Of a stretch of 64,000 bases of DNA, positions 44,216-57,000 are shown in pieces; within the stretch, counting starts at the first letter, position 1; the number at the start of each line of letters is the position of its first letter. Origin of the DNA: Helianthus annuus (lineage: Eukaryota > Streptophyta > Magnoliopsida > Asterales > Asteraceae). Made by a program: the position numbers and the translations under genes. The stretch is from assembly GCF_002127325.2 (NCBI RefSeq), contig NC_035436.2, forward strand, positions 114,206,088-114,270,087, read 5' to 3'. Under the pieces are notes generated by a model that did not search any database, was not told the DNA's origin, and saw only the letters and a program-made list of their open reading frames with translations.

Positions 44216-47200
44216 TGTGACATCTGTTCTTGTAATCATTGTAAACAGTTCAGTTATCAATGAAATAAAGTTATTTGATCCCAATGTTTGTTTGTTTATG
44301 TTTGATGTTTTTCATGTTTTGGCTTTTATTCAATTTCACACTCTATATCGCTTTCTAGAGAATTATACGCAAACTGGTGCGTGAACATAATCAGTTTAAT
44401 GCGAAAAATACTCCAGAACATCAATTTATGCTTAACATACCTTAAATAACTTAGAAACAAGTTTCGAAGGCTTTGGTATGGCAAAATCAAGTTAATTCGC
44501 TTACAGGGACTAAAATTGACAAACTTCGAAAGTATGCCAATTTGAACTGTAACGAACATTCCGGAACATGATCGTAAGTTAAACACACCCTAAATATCCT
44601 TTACATAGCTTAGAAATAGGCTTTGAGGGGTTCGGTGCGCTAAAATAAACTTTATGCTCATTCAGGGACTAAAAGCGTCAAAAAGTGCATAAGTTTGCAT
44701 TTTCGCGCATAACTTACGTTTTGAATATTTCCTGACATCCAAAAATTTATGTAAGCATTAAAATATTTTATTTTAGTGCTTGGGGTGAGAAAAATCCATT
44801 CGTCGCGCAATTTGGATCGTCTTTCGCGCTTATGCGCATTCCGTCGTAATTAAGCAAACATCGCGATCGTACGACCAAACGAACCGACATCCGGCATATT
44901 TTTGAGCATGTTTCATGTCCACAATGTTTAGGCATCATTTTAGGGCCTTAAAGTTGGCTCAACGGGCCTTAAACATGTCGGAAATGTCTTTAAACACCAA
45001 CAGTGACTGAAACTGTCATTTTTCAAACTTGTTGCTGAACTGTGTTTCCCAGGCGGCCCGCGTAAGGCCTTGCACATGTTTATGCAGGGCGCGAGGCCCT
45101 CCCAGATGTGCAGAATTGCTGTAAACAACTGTTAACAACTGTTATGCACTCCAAAACCACTTGCAAATGGTATTTTTCAAACCATGGAATCATTCTATGG
45201 GCTCTAATGGTTTTGCAAAACAAGGGGCACACATGGATGGTTGAGATCGAGGCATGTTAATCGACGAACGATCCTAACGGTGGTCCATTTCCTATAAATA
45301 CCCCAACCCTTTTCACCCCCTACTCACTTGATTTCTGAGATTTTCTCTACTTTGGAGTGGTTATCACTTCATACGTGAGAAATACTTGGAAATCAATCTT
45401 GCGGGGACCTTTTGTAAGTATTCTTTCATGCTTTTCTTTCGTTTTAGCTTTAAAGTCAAACTGCGGTTGACTTTCTGCATTGACCAGTTTATGGTCAACG
45501 CGAAGTTCGTTTGAACTTCATAACGTGAGCGTAATCACGATGGTTATACTCCCTAGTGACTATACCTACTGATTACCACGTTATCTAGGCTCAGTGACGA
45601 GTCGTAGTTTCGGCCAAAATGCATTTTCTCGCGTATTTTGTAACCAAACTACTCTATGGTATTAAAACCATTTGTTTTAATACCAAACCTGTTTTCTAAC
45701 TTTACTAAACATGTTCTAGCATGTTTAGCTCGTCACTTTTAGAATTATGCTTGTCTAGGGTCGTAAAGGTAAGCGATTTAAACCATCGCTTATGCTTTCG
45801 AACCCGACCCATTTGGTCGATCTTTAGGATCCAACCAAACATATTAGGTGACCGTAGTTGTATAGGGAATAACCTTCCGATGTTATACCTTATGGTCACG
45901 TCATTTAAGTAGTTGTATGATAAGTAGTTCTTATGCCTTAGGAAAATTTACCAAAATACCCTTTTTCGCCAAAATTCATTTTAAGCCTATGTAACATAAC
46001 TTTTGACATATAAACTGATTTGGCAACAATATTACAAATGCTAAGGCATATCTTGCTTGTCATAGGGCTAGTTAGGCGTTCCAAATGCGTTTTACGCAAA
46101 CGACGCGTTAAAGTGGCGTAAGCTACCTAAACGGGTCGTAACGGGTCAAAAGCACTTAGGATAGGTTTCGTTTTAGTACGTAGGCTTTGTCAAACCATAT
46201 TACATAAGTTCCCACACTTATTTGTTTTACAAACCCTCGTACTGTCCGATCCTCCGATAGGTCCGTTTATTAATGTAGATACCTATATTAGGTGCCGTTT
46301 GAATCCGTGATCTTCTAGCTTTGCTTGGTGGATATCTAAAGTCTATTGAGCAATCTCAATTGAGTACATAGACCCCTCTTTTACCGTTTTCCAAACGTTT
46401 TAGGGTGAAATACATGTGCCTACTTGTTACTTTCGTGCTTTCCATGCTTTCATATCATATGCTTGTTATGTTCAATAGTACACTTATAGTACATGATTTC
46501 ATTGCGTTTTTGCTATGTATGTCCTTTGTAGCATACCTAGTACATTTGATTTACATGACATTTCACGCTATGTATGTTCATTTAGTGCATACCTAGTGCA
46601 TTGCTTTACATTACCTTTTCATGCTATGTATGTTCATCATACTTAGTACATTGTTTTACATCTCATTTCACGCTATGTATGTTCATTTGATTGCATACTT
46701 AGTGCATTGTTTTCACATGCTTACATTTTGGTATAACATTTGGTTGTTTAAATAGGACAAAAATACATTCATTAACATTGATCACGCCGTTCGTTAGTAG
46801 GTAGTGGTATCATAGGAATTGACAACTCCCATTCCTGACATCCTAGGTATGTTTGGATGAAAGGAATGACCGAATTCGATATACATTAACTCAGATAAAC
46901 CTTTAATTTGTTTAAAGGTTTATCGCCACAGTCGCAAGGCATGAATGTATGCATTTTCACAATACCGCATAGATGTTTGTATCAGTATAGCATGCATTTC
47001 CACAAAACATAACGTTGATTTAAACCAAGTTTTACTTCAATACTTTGTTTTGTGCATTTTACCTATGGTTTAGTTGATGCATTTCACTTGCCATACATAT
47101 CATTTTGGTTACACATTACATGATTTACATTTGGCACGTAAACATTTTTGACATTGGTTACACATCACATGATTTACATTTTGACATATTATTCAATACA

Positions 47201-47439
47201 TTTGGCAATTGGTTTGAACATAGACATTTTACATTGGTGGTTTGTTTGGGTAAGTGATTTAAGTAACGAGGCGTGTGTAATGTGGTACAAGCATGGTGGA
47301 TACGCCGCTGGTACTTCCTATATATAAGTGCTTGTATTGTATTACATATCGTAGTGTTATTTAAATCATTCAATTTGGACTTATTCATTTTTACACAAAT
47401 AACATATTTTTCACAAGACTTTGTTTTACAAAACAGTTT
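44216..47439 (+). repeat. Element D 3' LTR, truncated by copia H
   Basis: Matches the 5' LTR apart from substitutions, a deletion of about 16-20 bp near 44450 and a short tandem duplication near 45120. It shows the uninterrupted site where G went in (about 46409). It breaks at 47439/47440; the last part of the LTR is not in the window. Confidence 0.92.
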
Positions 47440-47871
47440 TGTTGGACCGTTGTTTGACCCTAAAACGTCAGTCAAGGTAGCTCATCATCATATATAAAGG
47501 CGAAATCAGTACATATGATGTTACAACAGCTTGTCCTTTCAATTCCACTGCTTTTATTAGCTTTCTGAATGAATTTTGACAGAGTTTCGGCTCCTAAGCA
47601 CACACATACGCATCTAAGATCAACTGATATTGACACTCTATTTATAGACTTGGTGGTTCGCTAATATGACAGGTCATATTAGCGGACCTGTTACACTTGG
47701 ACACATAAGCGGACCCCTACAAGACCTAAAAGCGGACCTACTTCTTTTCATTGACATAAAAGCGAACCTAATACTAAGTTACATAATTTTGACTGTTTAA
47801 ACCACCTGTTGACCAATCTTGACCTCAGACTTCTTGTAGACGTAGTCAACAGACATCCTATGCATCAACAG
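47440..47871 (-). repeat. Copia H 3' LTR
   Basis: 432 bp, with a TATAAATA box on the minus strand (47639-47646) and several AGCGGACC/AGCGAACC words (47676-47770). Related to G's LTR in structure but diverged in sequence. Confidence 0.85.
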
Positions 47872-48485
47872 ACTCCCCCTTGGATGTTGACATATTAGTC
47901 TTCAGATCCTGAGTCTTCGGTCTTAGTCTTTTCTCCAACCCTGTCTTCTCTTCGTAAATATTCTTCACAAGTTCCAGGACTGTCTCCTAGCTCTAACTTC
48001 AAACTTTCCATTTTCTGTTGATCCAGACTCCCCCTTTCACAAACTCCTCCTCTCAGTATGCTGGGATCTAAGGTATCTGGTTCAAGCTTTGACAATTTGC
48101 CTCCGTGGGAATAATGAAGTCTCCAAACCTGTTACTCAACCAATAACATTACAGACTATCTTTTCTAACAATAAAACCCACAACCAATCAGTTATAAACG
48201 TCCACTCAAGTATTCAAGTTCAAATTAATGACCCTGATCACTTGATTAATCTACCAAGTTCAATTTAATGACCCTGGTTGATCTTTTGACGAATCAAACT
48301 GATTTAGTAAAATTATTTTCAACTTTTTCTAAAAATAACAAGTATCAACTTAATGAACTTGATTTTGACTTTGAAAAACAATCAAACTTCCAACAATATA
48401 AGCTCTCCTCATTCTTCAGCTCAGAATCTCCTGCATCTGCTTCATCTTTCTAGAATCCGACAATCAACTTTCCACTCTGGTTTGT
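47440..48485 (-). mobile_element. Copia H: LTR plus short internal piece of a second SIRE-like element
   Basis: Plus strand TGTTGGACC...GCATCAACA (47440-47871) is an LTR in the same arrangement as G's left LTR. It is followed by a polypurine tract (47872-47887), about 300 bp of weakly coding sequence (open piece 48095-47895, no recognised domain) and then the CAAGTTCAATTTAATGACC phrase that in G lies upstream of the extra gene's promoter. So H lacks that gene or has lost it. It is truncated by element B. Left flanking 5-mer is AGTTT; its partner is not visible. Confidence 0.8.
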
Positions 48486-49282
48486 TGTGACAACTCGAAC
48501 TTTAGACCTACTTTGATGTAACGTTACGTGCCTATGTGATACTTTGATTTAATGAATGTGATGTTATTATGTGCATTATGTGTGTATGTTATGTTATGAG
48601 AATGTTGCACGAACCGAACCAACATGCATCAATCGCACAAGGCCATTGGGCCGTATTGTTTGCACACGGACCAAAAAGGCAGCCCATGATTGGGTTCGGC
48701 CCACCCAACCCACACGCATAACACTTAGAGTGGTTGTAATCCCCTCATATTTTGCAAAACATCATAACACACTCAAAACCCTAGCTCCCTCTTCTCTCAC
48801 TCGAACTCGACGGCACAAGACAACCAAGGAACATTCTTTGTTCGGATCACCCTCTTGCCATCATTAACCGGTTAGTGTGCTTATGATTGTTTGCGTGTTT
48901 GAGTTATAGATTACGTGTTGATGTGTGTACTATGATAGTCTTGCATGATGATTTAGGGTTCTTAATTAACATGATTGATTATGTTCTTATGAATAGGATT
49001 ACATGATATAGAACCAAAACCTATTAGATGATTAATCGGCTCTTCAGATTATTTGTATGATGAATTAAGATTGAATGTATGTAATCGGTGGTATGTTGTG
49101 TAATCGGACAGGATCATGTGATTTGATAAGTTATTGTTATGCTTTGAACAAGATTAGGGTTCATATGAATTCGTGATGGATTTGCTTGTTTGATCGATAA
49201 TTACCAGAATAGAAACTGTTAATTGATTTGGTAAACTTGGAAACTATTGAATGTTGTAACCGAACAAGCACAATTAGCGGCT

Positions 49283-49690
49283 GTTAAAAACGAATCACAC
49301 AAGGTCCCCTAGTCGCACAAGAGGCCCACTCGTTCAAGGCTTCGGGTCGCACAAGGGGGTCCATTCGCACAAGTCTACCCAGTCGCACAAGAGAACCTGA
49401 TCGCACAAGTCATATGTTTTGTTTAACTATTTGGGCCGGATGATATGTTGGGCTGGCCTAGCTTTAATCGCACAACTCGGCCGAATCGCACAACCTAATC
49501 TGGACCGCATAAGATTGCTTGTTGAATTGTGGTTGGGCCGGTTTGGATCGCACAACCCAACGGGTTCGCACAAGACTTAGGTGTTAATTAATTGGGCCGG
49601 GTATTGTTTGGGCCTAGATTTATATCGCACAAGATGGTTGGGCTCGCACAAGCTCAACGGCCCAACCATCCGAGTCGCACAAGTTTGAAA
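49283..49690 (+). repeat. TCGCACAAG word array in B's LTR
   Basis: About 16 copies of (T)CGCACAA(G/C) at 15-35 bp spacing with unrelated sequence between. Confidence 0.75.
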
Positions 49691-49974
49691 GTGTTATGAT
49701 TTGACTGTTAATATGAGATTCTGTGCTTGCCATGATCTACATGCTTACGATGTATTAACTATGTGTAATCGTACGTGCCTTACTTGAACCAAACCTAACT
49801 TGTATGGTAACCCTGTTAGGACGTGGTTGACCACTGTTAGTTCAAGAACCTTTTTGTGTATCTGCCGAGCAACCCAAGGTGAGTTCACACAGCCAAGGCA
49901 TGGGGTTCCCAAGGTGGGAATGGGATTGGATGATTATTTCGTGCGTACTTAGTTAATGGAACCTAATGATATGG

Positions 49975-50309
49975 TCCTCAGGGTGAGGATGGTAAATGAT
50001 AAGATATGGCTAGACTAGTATACCTACTTGAACTGATCTTCGCACACATGCCAGGGGTTGGCTGCGATATTATGACTGATCTTCGCACACATGCCTCAGG
50101 AAGGCTGCGAACTATACATACTAAAACTTCGCACACATGCTAGGGTGGCCAGCGATACAAATATACATAGTCTAGGATATTTGGGAGTATTAACCCAAAT
50201 CTTCGCATACATGCCGAAAGGGCCCGCGATGGAAACCAATACTATACATGAACAACGAACGAACATAATACGGCTAATATTCGCATACATGCCTAGAGGG
50301 CTGCGATAC
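49975..50309 (+). repeat. Tandem hairpin array in B's LTR
   Basis: First hairpin TCCTCAGGGTGAGGA (49975-49989), then five units TTCGCA(C/T)ACATGCC...GGC(T/C)GCGA, arms TCGCA/TGCGA or TCGC/GCGA. It sits at the same LTR position as the GTCCT/AGGAC array of element A but with different sequence. Confidence 0.8.
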
Positions 50310-50710
50310 GAACCAATACGATACATGACTAAATGAACGAATGCAATGCTTACTATACCATTTCTATTACTGAACTTACTTTCTGTGAACTCGCTCAACT
50401 AGTTGTTGACTCTCTGATGCATGCCTTGCAGGACCTTAGGTACGATATGGAGCTTGCACAGGGAGGAGCAGGTCGTTGTGGGATACGGATCGTAAATGAT
50501 ATTTGAACTTATAACTTACTTTGGGTTTTCATTATTATGCTTCCGCTACTTAAACAATGTTTGGTTATGAACATCAGTCATGTCACGATGAATTACATTT
50601 TCTACTTTTACACTTAAATGCTATGTTTGATATGATTGATGGCTTGATCCTGGTCAGTCACGCTCCCAAGCGGTGATGCTCCGCGTGTGGATTTTGGGGG
50701 TGTGACAGAT

Positions 50711-50723
50711 TGGTATCAGAGCC
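50711..50723 (+). promoter_or_regulatory. Primer binding site, element B
   Basis: TGGTATCAGAGCC, 3 nt after the LTR. Confidence 0.9.
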
Positions 50724-51020
50724 ATTGGTTATAGAGAACTCGGTTTTAATAGGGGAAAACGTTTTTATTAAAACCAGACTATAACCAGAACAGTGCTCTC
50801 AACGATCCACAACGACGCTTCGCTCCACGTGCAAGACTCGACATCCTAGGTAATAAGGTTTATGTTTATTGCCTGCATGCTAGAACTATATAGAACTTTG
50901 CTCGTACTACGCTTAGATACACATGACTCTATTACATGAGAATACCTACGTGCTTACAATTTTATGTCATCGCCCTACTCGCGAACCACTCTCACTTACG
51001 TTACTTTTACTATGAAGATC

Positions 51021-52690
51021 ATGTCTGGATGAATTAACATGACTCAAGCCCAGCTAGAGGCTCTCGTTCAAGCTCAAGTTGCTGCGGCACTTGCAGCCGC
51101 ACAGGCAGGTAGTATATCCTGTAGTCATAACTTACACTAGGATCTTTAGATCCTACACTCCTAAACTAGCCCTTGTATTTAAACTTTGCCCTATTCGTAC
51201 ACAATAGGTCAACACGCGCAGCAACCTGTCTGCACTTTCAAGAACTTCATGGACTGTCGTCCAAGTACATTTAGTGGCACGGAAGGGGCAGTGGGACTCC
51301 TCCACTGGTTTGAAAAGCTCGAGTCGGTGTTCGAGATGTGTGAATGCCCTGAGGCTCGCAGGGTGAAATACGCCACGGGCACGCTAGAAGGAATAGCACT
51401 AACTTGGTGGAACGCCCAAGTTCAGATCTTAGGGTTGGCAGCTGCTAACGCCACACCCTGGAACGACTTCAAGGAACTCATTAAGAGGGAATACTGCACG
51501 CGTGATGACATCCACAAGTTGGAGAACGAGCTTTATCACTTGAAAATGACGGGGTCAGAGATTGAAGCCTATACAAAACGGTCAAATGAACTGGCCATTC
51601 TGTGTCCAACTATGGTGGACCCTCCAGTGAAGCGCATTGAGTTGTATCTCAAGGGACTTACGCCAGAGATCCAGAGCCATGTTACATCGGCAAACCTCGA
51701 CAACATCCAAGACATCCAGCGTCTTGCTCATCGACTCACAGATCAGGCAGTAGAACAGAACAAGCTGCCCAAACGCGTCAGTGCAACTACTACTCCAGCT
51801 GCTACTTCTGCTACACCCAACGACAACAAACGGAAATGGGATGGGGATTCCAGTAGGGGATCAGTTTCCGTTTAGTATCAAGCACAGCAGCGCAAGACTA
51901 ATGACTACCAGAGTCCGAATCAGCAATCATCTGGCAGTCAGGGGCAGGGTGGATACCGGGGAGTTCACCCACTATGTAACAAGTGTAACAGGCACCACAG
52001 TGGAAGGTGTCGTAAAGAACGTTGTCAGAGATGTCTCAAGCTAGGGCACGAAGCCAAAGATTGCAGGAGCTCACGACCTGCGAACCAAAATCAGCAACTT
52101 CCGCCACCGGTTCCTCAAAACCCACAGCAGCAGCAACCACAGCGTGGAAACCGGGGATGTTTCCAATGTGGAGCAGAAGGTCATTACAAACGCGATTGTC
52201 CTCAGTTGAACCAGAATCAGAACCGCAACAACAATAACCAGGGCAACGGGCACAACAACGGTGGGAACAACAACAACAATGGCAACGAGGTAAGGGGTCG
52301 AGCTTTCGTGTTAGGACGAGGAGATGCAATGAACGATCCCAATGTGGTTATGGGTAAGTTTCTCCTTGACGATATTTATGTTACTGTTTTATTTGATTCG
52401 GGTGCGGATACAAGTTATATTTCTGTGAAAGCCAGTAAATTGGTAAAACGTACATCAACACCCCTAAACACCAAACACGTCGTAGAACTAGCTAATGGTA
52501 AGAGTTTAGAAGCCACGCATATAGTCAGGGGTTGTAGTATTGTCTTAGCCGGTCAAACCTTCTCCATCGACCTTATTCCCATAGTCTTGGGAAGTTTCGA
52601 TATCGTTATTGGGATGGATTGGTTATCCCAACATCAGGCAGAAATCTTATGCAGCGAGAAGATCATCCGCATTCCCCGTACTGGTCGAGA
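51021..52690 (+). pseudogene. gag-pol: Element B gag and protease, with one gag intron
   Basis: Exon 1 from ATG 51021, with a TGA at 51030-51032 where A has an Arg codon. Exon 2 from 51208 has the Gag core ([23 protein letters not shown]). A TAG at 51873-51875 stands where A has CAG. Zinc knuckles CQRCLKLGHEAKDC and CFQCGAEGHYKRDC are both complete. Protease is [13 protein letters not shown] 23-bp direct repeat (52655-52677 and 52686-52708, 31 nt apart) replaces a few codons and shifts the frame at about 52690. Confidence 0.88.
51109..51207 (+). other. Predicted intron in element B gag (99 nt, phase 1)
   Basis: CAG|GTAGTA at the donor and TACACAATAG|G at the acceptor. It joins exon 1 and exon 2 within a glycine codon, as in element A. 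It contains stops in the gag frame, so unspliced RNA cannot give full Gag. Confidence 0.8.
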
Positions 52691-54041
52691 AGATCATCCG
52701 CATTCCCCAAGGCGACAAGAGTGGTGCTGTGGTTGGCATCATCTCTTTCTTGAAGGCTCAGAAATGTTTGCGGAAGGGTCACACCGCAATCTTGGCACTC
52801 GTTACAGACGCATCAGCAAAGGAAAAGAAACTGGAGGATATTCCAGTTGTACGCGACTACCCTCAGATGTTTCCTGAAGACTTACCTGGCTTACCGCCTC
52901 ATCGTCAGGTCGAATTTCAAATCGAGCTCGCTCCAGGAGCAGCACCCATAGCTCGCGCACCATATCGTCTAGCTCCATCAGAATTGGAAGAGCTGTCAAA
53001 ATAGCTGCAAGAGCTCTTGGAAAAGGGCTTTATTCGTCCAAGCTCATCGCCTTGGGGAGCTGCAGTACTTTTCGTGAGAAAGAAAGACGGTACGTTCAGA
53101 ATGTGCATCGACTACCGTGAACTCAACAAGGTGACGGTGAAGAACCGTTTTCCTCTTCCGCGCATCGACGACTTATTCGACCAGTTGCAAGGGTCGAGTT
53201 ACTATTCCAAGATAGATTTGAGGTCAGGGTACCATCAACTGAGAGTCCGGGATGAGGACGTCTCCACGACAGCCTTCAGAACTCGTTACGGTCACTACGA
53301 GTTTCTCGTCATGCCATTTGGATTAACAAACGCGCCTGCTGTATTTATGGACCTTATGAACAGGGTGTGCAAACCCTACCTAGACAAATTCGTCATAGTA
53401 GTCATCGACGACATCCTGATTTACTCCAAGAGTCAGGAGGAACACGAGCAGCATCTCCGCCTTATTTTGGAACTCCTTCAGAAGGAACAGCTGTACGCTA
53501 AGCTTTCGAAATGCGACTTCTGGCTTCGTGAAGTCCACTTCTTAGGCCACGTAGTGAACAAGGATGGGATCCATGTCGATCCATCCAAGGTAGACTCAAT
53601 CAGAAACTGGCCTGCACCACGTACGCCAACGGAAATACGCAAATTCTTGGGTTTGGCGGGTTACTACAGACGGTTTATTAAAGACTTTTCAAAGATTGAT
53701 CAGCCGCTTACGCTACTGACACAGAAGGGTGTCACCTATCGTTGGGGAGAGCCCCAGGAGACTGCTTTCCAGCACTTAAAGGATAGACTTTGCAGTGCAC
53801 CTATCCTCTCATTGCCATAGGGCACGGACGATTTTGTGGTCTTTTGTGATGCATCCATCCAGGGTCTTGGATGTGTATTGATGCAACGGGATAAGGTTAT
53901 CGCTTACGCTTCGCGTCAACTCAAGGTTCACGAACGGAACTACACGACGCACGATTTAGAGCTGGGAGCTGTTGTTTTCGCGCTTAAGATATGGCGACAC
54001 TACCTGTACGGTACCAGGTGCACGATTTACACCGATCACAG
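52691..54041 (+). pseudogene. pol: Element B RT and RNase H, truncated
   Basis: One frame with two stops: TAG 53002-53004 where A has CAA (KQLQEL) and TAG 53818-53820 where A has GAG. RT shows [11 protein letters not shown] and IDDILIYS, with VVIDD where relatives have VFIDD. RNase H has [15 protein letters not shown] and ends at YTDH, cut by element E at 54042. RNase H and integrase remainder are not in the window. Confidence 0.9.
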
Positions 54042-57000
54042 TGTGACAACCCTCACTAAACCAGGTATCCGTACGATTTAATTAATAATTAATTGCTGCT
54101 AAATTACTGTGCTTAACTGAAATTGCCAGTGAACTGCTACTTGATTTCTAGTACTTGTATATTCCTGCATCATACTTTGATTTCCGTCACTACATTATTT
54201 ACAAGTTGAACCTTAGTGACAAACATGATGCACTAAAGCACAGTAGCATTAGAACGGATAACCTATTGAACATGCTGATAAAGCCAGCATCAGGCAGACA
54301 CTGCCTCTAAGGGCCTGTATGAGCCAGAAATATTTTACTACACCCATAGTAAGTGTAGGGATACAAGGGTTGTAGAATTGCGTCTCTAGGAATAAGATAT
54401 AATGATTGGATGTGCCTAAAACGTACTCTAAGCACAAAACACAGCACTTTTATTAACATACTAGCTTCTGGCTAACCGATAAAGTGCCAAAACATGGGGA
54501 AGTATTCCTGACACTTTTGGAAATAAATAGTGTCACTAAAAATATTATTAACGACGCTTAAAAGCTTACGTAAGCACCTTAACGGATTTCTATCCATCCG
54601 AACAACCGGACTAAACCCGGAACATGAAAATGTGGCCAAAAATATTATTGATCTTTTTCTGAGCCAGTTAGGGTCCCTGATTACCCTAACACCCGCGTTA
54701 AAGCGCAACACTTAACTAACCGAGTTAACCCCTATCTAACTTGGTTTAAAGTAAGTAGACACTAATTATATGATTGAAATCGAACCAAAGGACCCCCCCC
54801 CCTTTGGCCGATCGGTCACATTGTGACCAAGTCAAGTACAAGTTTGATTATTTTATTGGATTGTGTCTAGAATCAAGAAGACACATTAACCTTTGGATTA
54901 AGCACTTGATTTTGTCTATAAATACAAACACTAAACTCAAGAGTCATCACCACAACATAACACTCAAAACTCTCTCTCCCTTGCCCTCTCCCCACTCTCG
55001 GCCGAACACTCCCCTCATCACCCACCCATTTTCGATCTTGTTCAATCCATTCCAAGCACATACAAGCTTCAAGGGTCATGTATTAGGAGTCTTGGAGCAA
55101 ACGGAAGCGGAAGGACCTCGTTACTTTGCTTTTATCCATCACATTTTCGCCTAGATTCTTCCCTAGCCCCGAGCTAGAGGTATAATGCTTAAAACTCATT
55201 CTCGAACATATCTAAAGTGGTTAATAAGATTCATAACGGTTAAAAGTCGGAAACATGCATTTCGAATCTTTAAAGTTTACTAAAAATGCAAGTCTTGTTG
55301 GTTAAAAGATCATAAGTTGTGTAAAAGTTGTAGTGTTTAAATATGGTGATTATTTAGGCCCGATCTACGTTGTGGTGGCTTGGATTATCGTTTAACCCGA
55401 CTTTGTTAAGATCATAAATCTTGACATAAGCTTATTTCTATCGGTACAAGGGTTAAAAGGTGAAACTCTACCACACGAGAAACATGAACTTGTGTAAAAG
55501 TATTTTTACTTGTAAAATAGTATTTAAAACTAGCGGATCTACGTATCTGCGAGTGGTATTTTCATAGAACCAAGTGTCGAGAAAATCATGTTTTATAAAA
55601 GTCGGATGACACACTAACAAATATGATTTTTACAAACCACAAGTGTATAGACACTTGTGAAATGAAAGATCCGGCAAAATAACAATTTTTATAAAAGATG
55701 ACGAGAAGATGTAAAGGATGATTTATTCTAAAAACGAGGTTTTTACGGGATTAAACTATTTTATATAAAGATCCACCAAATATAACGGGATCTACACTAT
55801 AGTTTTCGGAAAAACAACAAGTTCATGTGATTATACGATTTACATACTTGTCGACTAGTGTGATGTGTCGGAAATTGATTGATTGATTAAAGAAGTGTTG
55901 AAATGATTTTGTAAAAGAAAATGATACGCTTGAAAGCGTGGCCACCTCCAGTTACAGAGGAAACTCTAGCGAAATTTTTCTAAAATCTAACACTTAGAAT
56001 TATTTACGAGTGTTAGAACTATTTTTGATATATTTTCAAAATATATTTCGCCATGACTTTATTTACTAAATAAGCGGAGGTGGGATTTTCACAAAACTAA
56101 ACGTGATAAATATATATACTTAGCAAATATATTTTTCACAACACTGTTTATGATTATTTTGTGAAAATACATAAATATTATTTTTAGAGTAAAAATAATA
56201 TTTCGAACGATAACAGCTCCAAAATAATACAAATGCTTACACGACAACATATAAGTTACACCGGTAATTATTATTACCACTTAATCGTTAAAACGTAACT
56301 TACGCATTATACGGAAATATTCATGAACGCGTATCTTGTCGACGCATTATTTTGGAAATATTATGTGAAGAGAAAATATAATATTTTTGGGAAAAATATT
56401 TATATTTTGGAATGAGAAGTAAAAATATATTAAGTGGGACTTAATGATATAATACAAATACACATGTATTAAATCCCCCATCCTTGGGAAGGAGATTAAC
56501 TACCAAGTACATGCAAAATATAAACACGAAATAGTTGTCTAACTATTTCCCAAAAACTTAAACTATAAAGCTAAGGCACGGCCATCCGTCTAATAGTATT
56601 AGCACATGTAGGTCGTTGCACAGCCGCCTGACATTCGGAGTACTTGGTATAGCGACGCACTGACTGTGAGTTCATGTCCCCCTTTTCTCTTAACTGTTTT
56701 CAGTTTTCTAAACTGCGGGGGTGAAATACATGTTACATTGATTATGAATACTTTATACATGGTATGGTTAGCGTAAGGAGGTTTGTTACTTAAGATCATG
56801 TGAGTGGGTAGGCGGAAACTTGAGGCCATTAATCCTCATGGTAGGACCGAGGGACAGGAGCGGTAGATCTATCTGGGTGTAGCGAGCCCAGCCCCAGGCC
56901 CAGCATAACGGACCTCGGGGTGACTTAGTACCCGACGCATAAATCCGCTAGGTTTGAGTCTTCCTACTTGCACTTCACACATATCAATGGCCTTGCAAAC

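Larger units (their letters stand above)
20019..47439 (+). mobile_element. Element D: Ty3/gypsy chromovirus-type retrotransposon, split by copia G
   Basis: TGTGACATC at 20019 opens the 5' LTR. The LTR is interrupted by copia G (22216-37510 plus one TSD copy) and resumes at 37516-39054. Primer site, leader, gag-pol, polypurine tract and 3' LTR (44216 on) follow. The 3' LTR is cut at 47439 by copia H, roughly 490 bp short by comparison with the 5' LTR. It is inserted in Z's gag; the 5-mer to its left is TAGCT, but the right flank is outside what remains. LTRs differ by scattered substitutions and small indels, so D is older than G. Confidence 0.9.
48486..50707 (+). repeat. Element B 5' LTR
   Basis: 2222 bp, TGTGACAACTCG...GGTGTGACA. 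Contains AAAACCCTAGCTCCC (48774 on, probable transcript leader), a TCGCACAAG word array (49283-49690), a splice-donor-like AAG|GTGAGTTCACAC (GT at 49879) and a tandem hairpin array (49975-50309). No clear TATA box. Confidence 0.9.
48486..54041 (+). mobile_element. Element B: Ty3/gypsy chromovirus-type element, cut by E
   Basis: LTR 48486-50707, primer site, leader, gag with intron, protease, RT and part of RNase H, then interrupted by E at 54042 within the TDH(R/K)SL motif. Closely related to A. It is inserted in copia H; the left 5-mer is TTTGT. The rest would lie beyond E, outside the window. Confidence 0.9.

Noticed and set aside
47895..48095. Copia H ORF as a functional small protein
   Set aside because: Starts without ATG and has no recognised domain; most likely a coding relic or chance frame.
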